From contig JADHYV010000017.1 of the NCBI GenBank assembly GCA_027604705.1, forward strand, positions 62,001 to 126,000: DNA of 64,000 bases. Direction: 5' to 3'. Below, piece by piece: positions 1 to 12,200 of the stretch. The position numbers and the translations under genes are program-made. Positions within the stretch are counted from its first letter, which is position 1. Each line of letters begins with the position of its first letter. Below the pieces are notes generated by a model that was not told the origin of the DNA, ran no database searches, and saw nothing but the letters and a program-made list of their open reading frames with translations. The DNA comes from Allomyces arbusculus. Its lineage: Eukaryota; Blastocladiomycota; Blastocladiomycetes; Blastocladiales; Blastocladiaceae.

Positions 1-57
1 AATTGCTCGACCAACTCGGACCAACTCGTCTCGTATATGATCACGCCCGAACCACAA

Positions 58-1311
58 CTAATAATGAACATCTTCGACCGAATCAAGCACCTCGCGCACC
101 GCCCCCACTTCGCAATACCGCCACGCCTTGAACTTGTGGTTCAGCCGCCGCTCCGTGTGCACTTTCACGACCGACCCAAGCCCGCCCGTGCTCGGTGCCG
201 GAATCGCGTAGACGACCGAGTCGACTCGCGAGTGCAGAAGCGCCATGCTGCACATGATGCACGGCTCGTGCGTCAAGACTACCATCAGGCCCGTGCACAG
301 GTAAGTCGCGTCGTCGGCCTTGCGCTTGCCCGACCCGGCGGGAGCAGAGCCGCGCGCCTGCGCGACCTGCTCGATCAGGTTCATGGCCGTGTGCGCGAGC
401 GGGTGGAACGTAGTCACGCGCGTGTCGTGCGCAATGGCGTGAATGGTCTTGGTGGTCGGGTCGTAAACGAGGCCGGCACTGCACGGTTTCTACGTCGCGC
501 GGCATCAGATCCGCCACCGGATGGAGAAGTAAAAAATGATTCGTGTGAACGTACATGATTCGTCTCGCGTTCCACCTTGGCGACATGCGCGAGCACCTGG
601 TCACGCATCAATGCCTGGACCGCATCGCGCGCCGCACCGACCAACGGATCCTTGCGCGCAGCGCTCTCGCGCCAGTACATGGGCCACGTGTCCTTCCATG
701 CCTCGTACTGCGCGCGCGTCAGTGGCGGCCACCGCGTGACGCCGCGCCGGTAGAGCCGCGGCTGGTGGTCTGGCAAGCGCTGCGCGAGTTTCGCGCGCAC
801 GTCGGTCTCGGAGACGGAAGCGGTCGAGCCGAGAAGGATGGACAGGATCACTGCGATGCGGAAGTGGGAATCAGGCCGGATACTAGAGTAACGGGTGGGT
901 GGAGAAGTCGGTACGCACCGGAGCCGTCCGCGTCGGTTCGTCGGATGCGCTTGAGGTGGGCAAAGTCGCCGCCCATGGTGGTGTTTGGAAAAGCCCTGCA
1001 AGAACACAGAGGTGAGTCGAGAATGTCGTGCAGGAGCGGACTTGGACCGAGACCAGAACCGTACGAGAGAATCGCATTGGTATGTGCCGGCTCAGTATCG
1101 GTGATCCACATTTCGACTGCGAGGCAGGCAGACTTGGCGGTTAGACAAATGGTCGAATGATCTGAGCAAGTGATTTGCCGTGATCAGGGCGCGCACCCGT
1201 TTCCAGATCCCTGCATTCCTCATCGGACAGAATGAACTCCATGGCCGGAAGATTATCTGAGCTTGGCCCAGGAGAGGGGTTGGTGATGCCGTTGTGATCA
1301 ACCATGGTCAT
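58..1311 (-). CDS. TAD3: tRNA-specific adenosine deaminase subunit ADAT3/Tad3
   Basis: This is the non-catalytic partner of ADAT2/Tad2 in the enzyme that converts adenosine 34 to inosine in tRNA anticodons. Five exons read well on the minus strand: 1311-1197, 1116-1065, 995-919, 850-555 and 489-58. They sum to 972 nt, or 323 residues, close to yeast Tad3 (322). The N-terminal half contains FAHLKRIRR, like yeast LRHLKRIRK. The C-terminal deaminase domain has HPLAHTAM followed by the zinc motif HEPCIMCSM. In active deaminases the first motif is H-x-E. Here the glutamate is replaced by alanine, as expected for the ADAT3 pseudo-catalytic subunit. All introns are GT-AG and 63-80 nt long. The start could be either of two nearby ATGs (1311 or 1305). 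Confidence 0.9.
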
Positions 1312-1746
1312 TGCAGGTATTGCAGGTTGCCGAGTTGATTTGGAAAGTCTTGTGCAATGGGCGCGTGTGTAAGAATGGGTCGGGCCGGACGCCGCGGCAA
1401 CTTGACAGCTGGTATTTTTGTCTTTTGCGCCCAGTTCTCTGGCAATCAAGCGGTTGGTTGGCGACTACTTGCTTGGCCGGCCGGCCAGGGCCTGAACGCT
1501 GCAAAAGAAAGCGCAAGGACAACGGAGGTGCGAGACAAAGTGGTTGCGTCACGTGGAAATGGCTCAGATCGCGCCTGGTGTCTCGCGCCTCCACCTTTTC
1601 CTGCCACGTCGCAAGCTGAAGGCCGACGACAGCGTCTGCTTCCACGCTGCTAGCCGACGAGGTGCGCGTGCCCTCACGCTCGCACGACGAGCCCTTGGAT
1701 CTGTGGGGCGGCACTTTCTGCAAAACGTGGTCGCTCTCGAGACAAG

Positions 1747-4387
1747 ATGATTTCAGCACCTTGCGAGCTCGCACCAGGGCGCACCAAGCACCCACGACGG
1801 TCTGGCGCCTCCACAAGCGGCCGTGACAGTACTGCCGCCGTCTCCCAATGCAATCTCGATCACTGCTCGAGCGACCGAACGCCAAGCCCAGTACGCGATG
1901 CCGGACCCGTCCAACGCCGCGCCCAACCAACGGCACCACGACCCGACTTCGGGCGTCAGCGCACACGGCGATGGGCGCTCCTCGTCCAGTCGGCGGCCCT
2001 CCTTCTCGCTGTGCCTCTCATCGCCGCGGCTCGTCCGCAGCCCGACCAGCAAGTGACCCTCGACTTGAATACCAACGTCGCTCGACCTGGCACGGCCACC
2101 TGCCCGCTCGTCACGCCATTGCTGCCCAATGGGCTCAACAAGAACCGTCTTCATGTGCCCGAGCCACTCTGGTGTCCGATCATTGGCGCGCCCGCCCCCG
2201 AAGCAGCCCTACCAGCGCGTCCACCGGACCCGCATCCATCGCTATCCGCCTCGACGTTGGTCGCGCCCGCATCACCGTCCTACATGGTCATTGCGACGGT
2301 CCCCGCGCCCGCTGCGGCGACCATTCCCTTGCCCACCGCGCGAATGTCGCCGACAGCGCCTCCCGAAGAGCCGCGCCGGCCGGATCAAGTGTCGACGGCG
2401 ACCGTTGCCACCGTGGATGTTGCGCGACCCGAAACGACGGCCGCGATTGTTGACGCGATGCCCGCATCATTCGTTTCATCGGCCACAGTTGAGGAACCAG
2501 TCCAGGCAGCCGCACCAGCATCGCCTACAGCTCTGGTCGACACCGCACCAACAGCGAAAGCCACGACTGCAACCACCACCACCGCAACGGTCGAGATTGC
2601 GGTGCCGACATGGGTCCCGAAATTGCCAATCTCCAAATTGCCTTCCGCGTTCGCGGCCGACCTGACCCGACGAACGGGAACCTGCCCGGCACCCGTTCTG
2701 CCCAGCGATACGAGCGTGGCACCACGACCCGATGGAGCAGTACCACGGCCAGCCAGCGCGCCGTCACCAGGCACGCCGCGTCCCAGTCGCAAGAACCACG
2801 ACCCGTCGGCCGATTTCGTGATTATTCCGCAACGACCGACGACGAGGCCCATCACGCCGCCGCGCAAGCCGCCCATCTACGTTGATCCGGCTCAACGCGA
2901 TTCAGATACGGCGACGAGCACTAGCACCGGTCCAGCGACCTCTGGTGGAGCGGCTGCACCCGTCACCGACTCGCCAACCAGCAGTGCCAGCAACAAGTTG
3001 GACCCGCTGACGCCCGCATCCGTGTCAGCCAAGGAACTCAAGGATCTATTCAACTACGCGTCGATTGACTGTGCGGCCGTCATTCGGTCGACCAACCCGG
3101 AAGCCAAGGGCGCGACCTCGATCCTGACCGAGAACAAGGACAGCTACCTCCTCTCGCCGTGCCGCGTCGGCAAGCACTCGGTGCGGCACGTGGTCGTGGA
3201 GCTGTGCGACGAGATTCTTGTCAACACGCTCGTGCTCGCCAACTACGAATTGTTTTCGTCGACGTTCCGCCACGTGCGCGTCTGGGTCAATTCGGTTTAC
3301 CCGCCGACCGACGCGAAGCCCTGGCGCGTGCTCGCCGATCTGGATGCGGCCAATTCGCGGTCGCCGCAGGTGTTTCAAGTCACGAAGCCAGTGGCCTGGG
3401 CGCGGTACATGAAACTCGAGTTCTTGTCGCAGTACGGCGCGCAGTACTTTTGCCCCGTGAGCCTGCTGCGCGTGCATGGGCGCACGATGCTCGAAGAGTA
3501 CAAGCTCCAGCAGACCAAGGCCGCCAAGCAGGCCGTGGCCAGCTCGGCGGCTGGTGCAGCCAGTGCAGCCACGACTGACAGCGACGCTGGGCGGACCAGT
3601 GCCGTCCCGTCGCCCGAGAGCCGCAACGCGACCTCATCCAGCAGCAACAAGGACAAGGACACGACACCCGCGGCGCCCGTGCGCGTCAAGCCGCCGCAGC
3701 TCCCTGACCTGAGCACGGTGAAAATCTCTGTCCCCGACTCGATCTGGGAAGCGACGGGGAAACGCGCGCCCGACACGCCGCCGCTTCCCGACTTGGCTGG
3801 GCCCGCACTTGACCAGTCGGCCACGTCCAACGCCATGCAGGACGGATTGCGGCAGAACGCGTGGTCGGCCGAACCGGCGATCCCGCTTGCCGACGTTGGC
3901 CTCGTGCAGCACCCGGAACACGTACCGTTCCTGCCGCCCAAGCTGCAATTGCCGGAGCTCGTCGACACGGCACGACCGGCATCCCCGTTCAAGGCCGTTG
4001 TCGGGACCAGCGGGTCGCCGACGTCGGTGCCCTCTCCACCGGAACCGACCAATTTGGGCGCGGCCGATCCGGCGATACCGACGCCCGGCGCCGACGCGAG
4101 TGCGACGCGGTCGATCCCGCCGCGTCCGATTCCGTCGTTGCCCCCGCCGCCCATGGAGGACGAGCAGGAATCGCCGCCCGAGGACGAGGGGATTTACCAG
4201 ACGATCATGAAGCGGTTTGCGCTGGTCGAGGCCAACCACAAGCTCCTGCTGCAGTACATGGAAGAGTATGCGCAGGGGATCAACGAGGTGATTCGCACAA
4301 ATGACGAGAACCAGTCGGAGCATTTTACACGATCAATGATGCAGCTGAGCCAGCATGTGGTCTCGCGGCTCGCGGCAATTGTACGTT

Positions 4388-4422
<35 letters not shown>

Positions 4423-5756
4423 TTCTGTTTGTGAGAACAGTTGGTAACGGTGGATTGACCGCGATTTAGAAGGAGGAGCTGTCGAGCCTCGTCTACGAGC
4501 ACCGCGCGACCAGCCGCCGGTTCGAGACGGCGACGACCAGCTCGGTCAAGGCGCTGCAGAACCAGGTGCGCGCACTCGAGGACCGGACCACCTCGCTCTT
4601 GCGGTGGATGATTGTACTCGGCCTGATCCTGGTCGGCGCTCTCGTCGCGCCCTGGGTCAAGGTTGGCCTGACAACGCTCCTGTCGGCGTCGATTGGCACG
4701 TCGGTCTCGGCTGGCGAGTCGGTGGTTAATTTACCGAGCGCCAAGGAGACGGCACGGCGACGCGCCAACGGGTACGCGTCCGAGAGCGTGGCGAGCCGTG
4801 CTCGGTCGCCTGTGACGGCACGGTCCAGTGCCGGCACGTCGAGCGAGGATCTGAATGGATCGACGAAGCGGTGCGTTTTCATTGATGCTGACCGTCTCGC
4901 CCGTTTTTGCTTTCGACTTACCACTACCTTGCTTGTAATTAGTCGCTCGAGCCAGCTGCGCGCGCGCTCGAGGCGCCGCGGCCACTTGGCCATTGTCATG
5001 GAGCCGAGCCGGCGTCTCGCGCAATCGCTTCCGTCACCAACGCGTCTCGTACCGGGCCTGCTCACCGTCCCCACTGATCCGAACGCTGACGAGGTCGAGG
5101 AACTCGAGTGGTTCCCAGACCCTGCCGCGACTGATTCACTGCCGTCAAGCAAAAATTCCACCTGGAAGTCGTCGGACGAGCTACTGCCGCCGCCGACCAG
5201 CCCGCCGCATGTCGTGGCCGCAGACTTGCGCAAGACGCACAGTGTGCCGGATCTGATTGCGGCATTGGCGACGAGCAAGACCATGGCCGAATTGAGCCCG
5301 GTACCGTCCGCGCCGAGCACGCCGCTTCGAGCCAAGCGCGCTGCTGATGATGGGGGTGAGAGTGGTGCATTGGCGAGACACATCGCGACTCCTGTCACGG
5401 CACCCGACCAGCCCGACGCGTCGAGCACGGCCGCTGCAACCCTGTCCATCATCACTGCTGCGTCAACCACGGCAACCCTCGCGGACGCTGGTCGAGTACT
5501 GCTTGTCGATGCGGCCGAGTCAAGCACTGTCGCGGTGAACAACCTCGACGGCGATGCGCAACCCCCAATGCCCGCGGCGACGCGTGCTGTCGTGCTGGCC
5601 GCGCTCGAGTCGGTGCTCGAGTCGGCGGCGAGCGCAGCAACGGCCGGGCCCGACGCGAGCGTGGGTCCTGGCGAGAGCGCGTCGCCACCCCCGCCACCAG
5701 CGCCACTATTATTAGCTGCGGTGGAAATGGCGGCTCCCGTCGTGCCGGTGTCATAA
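1747..5756 (+). CDS. Mid-SUN domain membrane protein (SLP1/SUCO-like)
   Basis: SUN proteins of the SLP1/SUCO/osteopotentia type are integral ER and nuclear-envelope proteins with a SUN domain between two membrane segments. Exons are 1747-4380, 4470-4870 and 4943-5756, giving 1282 residues. A hydrophobic segment (LLVQSAALLLAVPLIAAA) lies near residues 77-95. A long Pro/Ser/Thr/Ala-rich linker follows, then the SUN domain at about 428-585 (FNYASIDCAAVI, then FRHVRVWVNSVYP, then YFCPVSLLRVHG). A putative coiled coil precedes a second membrane segment (WMIVLGLILVGALVAPW) at about residues 922-940. The C-terminal tail is disordered. The long residue stretch before the first hydrophobic segment makes the exact start uncertain. 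A later start or a missed 5' intron is possible. Confidence 0.85.
4386..4420 (+). repeat. CT dinucleotide microsatellite in intron 1 of the mid-SUN gene
   Basis: About sixteen CT repeats lie just downstream of the GTACGT donor at 4381, inside the first intron (4381-4469). The tract is intronic and does not affect the protein. Confidence 0.9.
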
Positions 5757-7857
5757 ACGCTCGACGGGACGCGCACTGCACACACGTGTTGGTCAATAGA
5801 TGTTGTCGAGCGGGGCGGCGAGCGCGATAGCATCCGATGGCATTCGATGACATTCGATGACGACCCAACACGCGCACGCTGGCCAGACTGTCAGACTGTC
5901 GCGCGCCCTGCGGTTACGCTCGAAAGCCAAGGGAAGCCGAGCGGACGCGCGCGCGCCGGTTGTTCTGTTCCTCGTGCGCGTCGGATAGAGCGGGCAATCG
6001 GTGGGGGTGCATCGGGGCCCAAGGCCAGCGTCGTTCCTGTCCGCGTGTTCGACAACATGTGTTTCCTGGTTGCTCAGAAAACGTGGGTACGACCACCAAC
6101 TGCGCCTCTTCTTGCGCCTGGGGTCAAACTCTCTTCTCCTCGTTCACCTCAGCCCTGTCAACCAAACAAACCGCCGGAAAATGAACACATGCACCAGCGA
6201 TGCAACACCGAAAACGTTCTCCTCATCGCTGTCGCGCGCCTCACGGGTGCTTCGGCGCGACTTGCCCGCCAACATGCTCGTGTCGCACGCCACCGCCCTC
6301 TCATCCATGGGCCACCGGCACGCGCGCGGCGTCGGGCCGCTTCAAGCTCATTTCGCAGCGCAGGACCGGCGCTTACGGTCGATTACTGCTGTCGTTCCAG
6401 CGTGCCGGAAAGCTGAGTGGAGTGGTGGTGGTGCCGGTGCCCGGCCCTGGTATGCGTTCTGATCAAGCAGAGGTCCTGTCTGTTGCTCGCCCGGGCTCGA
6501 ACACGACAAGCTTGCCGACGTGCTCGCTCGAGTACCCCCACGGACCCCGACCAACCACGAGCACGAGCTCGCTGGCCAAGGCGCTGACGCTGACGACGTG
6601 CTGACGAACGCCAACCGACTAAACGGACGTGAACCGGCACCCGTGTCGTGTGCAACAGCAACAAGCAGCGCGATTGCTCCTGCCCGTCCTGGCCGACATG
6701 AACCTGTCGGCACTGCACCGCACCGCATTGCTTGCTCGTCGGACTTGATTGTTTCCGCGCGCCCTCTTTGCCCAAGTCGCACCGGCGCGCGATTGTTCGG
6801 TTCTGCGCTGCTTGGCACCAAGTACAGTACACGTCTTGCCCAAGTGTCCGCTGTTCGCTGGCTGCCGCGCCCGCTTCTTCGCGTAACCGCAATCGGACGG
6901 TTGTCTGGTGCCGCCCTCCTTCGACAACGACGACTGCGCTCTCTCTCTCTCCTCGCTCCCGCCGCTCTTGAGCTCGTTTCGATTCTCTCTCGGTCGTCGC
7001 CGTTGCGCCAACGTACTCGCCAACGACTGAACAGTTGCTCAAGTATCTTTTGCGCAGGTTTGTCTTTTGGCTCCCGTTATTCTTGGAGTGTCGTGTTGCT
7101 GTGTCTGCTGGCGTCAGCAACTGGTCGTAATCACGTTGAAGTGGAGCACTCATGAGTTTTGCGTCGCTTTGGTTCGATTGTAGGCCAGTTCGTCGTGGAC
7201 CTGATTAACCCCCCAATTTTGCCCGCTCAAGAGCACCTCGCAACGTGCTCTGGCGCGGCCGTGTTCGCTGCGCGCGCGCGCACTTGTCCCACGCTCATCT
7301 CCTACTTCCGCGGCCACGGAGCCCGTTCGAACACATCGTGTGCCGTCATTTGCGCGTGTTTTGGGCCCGAACAACCCCTCGGCCCCATCCATCTGCCGCC
7401 AACTCAACACCAACTTGCCGACGCTCCTGCCCGTCGCCGACGCACTATTTCGAGCTCGTGCGCCTCTCTCAACTCTCGCTCATCGCGCGCGCTGGCTATT
7501 GGTTTGAGCCAATCGGTCGTCTGGCCACCTGACCCCGCAGCGAGGACCAGGAGGCGCCTGTAGTGAAGCGCGGCCGGTGGACTGTGACGTGCGACGTTTA
7601 CTGCAGCGTGGCGACGTGCGCTTGTTTTTATACTCGGTCAGCTCGCGCTCGCACGGGCGAGCTCGCGTTCAGTCTCGCTCGTTCGTTCGTCCCGTCCCTT
7701 CCCGCGACGCTCTTGCTCTCGACGCACCGCGCTCTACAAACGATCTCAACCCGCCGCGCGCCGCGCCTGAGCATTGTCCACCCGGTTTTGTGCGGCCTGG
7801 TGGGGCTCGGCGGCCACCGCTACTGCTACTGCGACTGCGACCTGACGAGGATCGCAC
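5757..7857. other. 2.1 kb intergenic spacer, no supported gene
   Basis: Open frames here are short, arginine/serine-rich and lack recognisable motifs, so none is called. The spacer includes pyrimidine-rich patches (about 6930-6965) and must hold the 3' end of the SUN gene and the promoter and leader of the cyclin gene. No tRNA-like cloverleaf was noticed by eye. Confidence 0.5.
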
Positions 7858-8755
7858 ATGATGGGGGCTACCATGGAGCTCGCACCAATCGTGCTGCCGG
7901 CGTCGTTTGACGATTGCGACACGGGCCACCTTGTCCACTTGATATGTACGTTTCTTGGTTGCGTGTCGCGACGGTCGAGAGGGATGAGATGGCGATGTTG
8001 CTGATGCTTGTTGTGTGAACATGGACTGACGCTCTCGCCCCCTTTTTGGGCTGGTGCATCACTTTTTGTGTCACCTAACAGCCGACCTGCTTTGCTCGTT
8101 GACCGCACTCAACGACCGCATCCCACTCTCGTCCGCCAACATTTCGCCCTTCCACTCGCGGCAGCCGCCGCCGATCTCGATTCTCGACTACCTGCGACGC
8201 ATCGTCAAGTTTGCCGCGCTCGAGCGCGCGTGCCTGCTCGCGACCGTTGTCTTCATCGACCGCGTCTGCCAGCGGCACCCGACCTTCACTATCTCGTCGC
8301 TCACCGTGCACCGTTTCCTGGTCGCCGCGACGACGATCGCCGCCAAGTCCATCTGCGATGCGTTTTTCACGAACGCGCTCTATGCGAAAGTCGGCGGAAT
8401 CACTACGCTCGAACTGAACGCGCTCGAACTCGAGTTGCTGCGGCTCGTGGACTGGCAGGTGGCCGTGTCAGGGCCACTGTTGCAAGAGTACTACCACGGC
8501 GTCGTCGCGCAGAGCCCGCACTTTGTGATTCGCGCGCCGCTGACGCCGACACCGTCGCATGTTGCGATTCCGCTGTCGCCGCCCGCCGAGGTCCTGTCGG
8601 ACCCGTTCGATGTGCCGGCTGGCACAGAGTGCGCCATCGGGGTTGCCAAGACTGTCGAGCCGCGCGTCTCGTGTCCGCCGACGCCGCCGCCAACATCGCC
8701 GCCGGTTGTTGGGCCGCGGCGGGACAGCCATGAGTGCGTGACGGTGCCGCCCTGA
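7858..8755 (+). CDS. Pho80/PCL-type cyclin
   Basis: This family activates Pho85-type cyclin-dependent kinases in phosphate, glycogen and cell-cycle control. Exons are 7858-7945 and 8082-8755 (253 residues). They join as TTG ATA T|CC GAC across a 136-nt intron with donor GTACGT. The cyclin box spans about residues 30-145: ISILDYLRRIVKFAALE, then the hallmark block LLATVVFIDRVCQRHP, then SSLTVHRFLVAATTIAAKS and LNALELELLRLVDWQVAVS. That order is typical of the Pho80 group (Pfam Cyclin, PF08613). The last 80 residues are Pro-rich and low in complexity. Which PCL subgroup it belongs to cannot be told by eye. Confidence 0.9.
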
Positions 8756-9213
8756 TGGATGCTGCGCTGTGTGCAGACAAACACACGCCGAGGTCGAGTC
8801 GGTTCTGGGTTCTTGGTTTGCCGACTAGGGGGCATTGCTTTTGTCTCGGTTTTTTTCCGTATTACTCGAACGTTTTTTTTCCTCCACCCACTCTACCCAC
8901 TCCACCCCGTTTTTTTTTTGGGCAGGCCCGCAGCACGCCGTGCGACGACATGGTTTTTGGTTCTGTTTCCCTCCCCTTATGATTCCTTCTGGCTGCGGTT
9001 TGTTCGTTCATGTTCTGCTTTCGTTGGTGCCAAAAAACCGTTTGCCGTTCCCCGCGCCGATCCGCGCCTTCATGATTGAATAATGCACTTTGGCGGTGCC
9101 CTTGGACCTGGGCACCCTGTTTTCCCGGGCTCTCCTTATGCTCATTGCTTCGAAAAAAAAACGGAGAAACGCGTTTGTTCTGTCAGTCAGGCCTTCTTCC
9201 CACAGTCCACGCT
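8756..9213. other. Convergent intergenic region (cyclin / LRRC9-like)
   Basis: This 458-nt stretch separates two convergent stop codons. It has several T runs (about 8846-8925) suited to 3' untranslated and polyadenylation sequence of the plus-strand cyclin gene. No gene is seen. Confidence 0.6.
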
Positions 9214-12200
9214 TCACTTCCCCTTCCCTGCGCCTGCGGCACCTGGCGGTGCCGAGACCACGACTTTGGCTGCAAACTGCGGTCCGAGCAAGTCCGACCC
9301 GTCGAGCGTGACGGCCGCAAACCGTAACGCCTGCTTGGGCGCGGCTGGGCCCGTGGCCGCGGGGACTGCGACCGACCACTGTGCCTTGTCCCCCACGGCC
9401 GCTTGCTGAAGACGAAACGTAACTGAGTACTCTGCGGATTTGTGAGGTGGAGAGAGAGAGAGAGAGCAGGGACAACGTACACGGGCCCATTCGCGCTCGT
9501 CGTCGGTGATAGCGGCGCCGTCAATTCGCGTGAGTCCGGGCATCGCTTGCACGAGCACGGTGCGGTAACTGCTCATGCGCGTGATCGGGTTGCCGACGAG
9601 CGAGATGCTTTGCAGAGTTGCACTCTGGATGGAATAGGGATTGGGGGGAGGGCAGGTCAGGGTCCGCACTCTCGGCCAACAAGGGAGGTCGGCAGTGCGC
9701 ACCGTCACGTCGACGATTTCCGTGACGCGGTTGCGGTCGACGTGCAAGTACTTGACCTTGGGCAGGTATCGCACGAAATGGATCGTCTTGAGCCGGTTAT
9801 CACTAGCGGCACCACCACCGCGTTAATCTCTGCACGATCAGCAGCACCAACCACACGCACTTGAGCGACAATTCCTTGAGCCCGCGCAAATTTGCGACCA
9901 GGTCCGGCTCGACCGTGCGAATCTGGTTATTGTCGAGGTACAGCTTCTGCACGGCCCTGGCTTTGTCGAGCCCATCGAGCCGCATCAGCTTGTTGTCACG
10001 CACACTCAAAATGCGCAAATCCGGCGCGAGCGACTCGAGCCGCAAATCGGCCATTTTGGTCACTTGGTTCTGATCGAGGTAGAGCTCGGCGAGGTGCGGC
10101 CACAAGTAATCGGCCGACCCGAGTCGTGCGTCGGCCGCAGCCATCCCGCCGCTGCTGGTGCCTGGCCCCGGTGCCACCGGCGCGGCCTTGGGTGCTGGCA
10201 ACGCCTCGATCCGGTTCCCGCTCAGACTCAGACACCGCAAATGGCGCAAGTTGACGAGATTCGACACGTCGGCGATCTGGTTATTATCGAGGTTGAGAAA
10301 CGCGAGACTTGCAAACTCGCCGGGCCCAAAACACTCGATTTTCATCAGCTGGCACGACCGCAAGTCGAGACACGTCAACGTGCGCACGCCGTTGGCCGCC
10401 ATGCGCTCGAGCAATTTTGCGCGCGTCAGGCACCCGACAAGTAAGCCCTTAGCGTGCATAACCTCGTCGTCCGTGACAGCGACGCCATCGAGCACCTGGA
10501 TCAGTGGCACGCAGTAAATCACATAGGCGCGGTAGTGCGGTACGGCACCGATGAACGCGTTGCCCGTCAAGTCCAGCACGTGCAGTGCCGGCAACGCCGC
10601 GAGCGCGTTCATGTGGCCCGAATCCGTCACGTGGTTGTGCGCGAGGTAGAGCTCCGTGACGCGCGGTAACGTGCGCACCATATCGAGCGACGTAAGCCGA
10701 TTGCTCGACAAGTTCAGGTGCGTCAGTTTGGCAAATGCGCGTGCCGGCACGTCGACTGCGGTGATGACGTTGCACGACGCGTCGAGCACGCGGAGCGGCA
10801 AGTGCCCGAGGTCGTCGATGCGTGTGAGCCGGTTGCCGCCAATGAAGAGCTCCTCGAGGTGCTCGAGGTCGGCGAGCGGGCTGACGGTCGTGAGCTGGCA
10901 ATTGCGCAGCGACAGGCTCGTGACAGACTGGAACGTAGCCAGGTCCCCGAGATCGCATCGGCCGGGCGGGACAATGGTCGTGGCTTCGTTGAAGAGAAAG
11001 TAGGATGCGGGTAACTGGATGACGGAGTCGACGAGCCACTCATCGTGCACGACCTCGTCGAGCTGTTCGTGCCACGTGGCCAGGATCAGCTCGCTATCGG
11101 CACCGAGCACGTTGCCAGACAAGTCGATCACCTTGAGCGACGTGGGCCGCGGGTCGACAAGCCGTGTGATCTTGTTGTGTCGCACGTCGAGCGTCTCGAC
11201 GTTGGGGAACACGGCGAAGATTTGTTTGAGGTCGACGAGGGCGTTGAACGGGAGCCGCGCCGACGTGACGTGCAGCAGCGTGACGGGTGGGAGCATCGTC
11301 AGCCCAGCATGGCTCAGGTCAAGGTCAGCCAATGTGCCCATGCGGCACTCATCAATCAGTCCTGGAACGAGGGTCTGCTGCGCGGCGCGAAACTCGTCGT
11401 ACTCGCGCGAGACAAAATGCGGCACCGAAAGCACATCGAGGTCGTCGGCCTCAACCATGGCCATGGCCAGACAGTACGGTAGCTGGCCGCGCAGCACGAG
11501 CGTCACGTCGCCTTGCTCGGCGACCACGTGCAGGTCCTGCTCGGGCACGGGTGCCGTCACGGGCAATCGGATTGCCGTGGCGGCATCGAGCATGGTTTCC
11601 GGCACCACGTCGCGCAACCACACGCGCATCGTGGGCGCAATGGGCGCAAATTCGACATTGCCAAGATAGCAGTGGCTGAGCCGCAATTTGCACTGCTCGA
11701 GGCAAAGCTGCTGGAACCGGCGTGTCATCAGCGCGTGCGACCGCTTGATGGCGGCGGCGAGGTCGCGGTGCAGGGCAAGAGCGCGGTCCGAGGGCGGGAG
11801 CTTGGCGTGCGCGTCGCACCAGTCGAGGTAAGCGAGTAAGTAAGAGAGCGACGGCGCCATGCGCGCAATCGAGTCCTTGAGCGCGGTCACGTCGCCCATG
11901 TACTGTGAGAGCATTGTTTGCCACTGAATCTCGTAATGTAGCCGCTTCTGATCCATGACTTGCTGCGCCGTTTGGACCATGTCGGGCGAGATGAGCCGTT
12001 GGTTGAGCTTGGTCAATGCCGGCGCATGGCAGAGCGCGAGGAGCTCGTACTGCAGCAAGTCGCAGACTGGGTTTGCGCCATAAAATGAATGCTCGAGAAT
12101 GAGTTCTTGCAGCGACGGTAGCGTGCCGAGGGCCTTGATGGCGTCCATCGAGTAGAGCTGGTTACCCGCGAGATTGATGGACTGGCAGAGCAGGTGGAGA

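Noticed and set aside
37-558. Plus-strand 173-residue open frame
   Set aside because: Arg-rich antisense of the ADAT3 exons, with no motif of its own.
1823-2665. Several plus-strand frames overlapping the SUN gene
   Set aside because: Shadow frames with Arg/Ser/Pro composition. The SUN-domain frame is the only one with family motifs.
6383-7153. Minus-strand 256-residue frame in the large spacer
   Set aside because: Composition is charged and Arg/Gln-rich with no hydrophobic periodicity or motif, and there is no matching splice structure.
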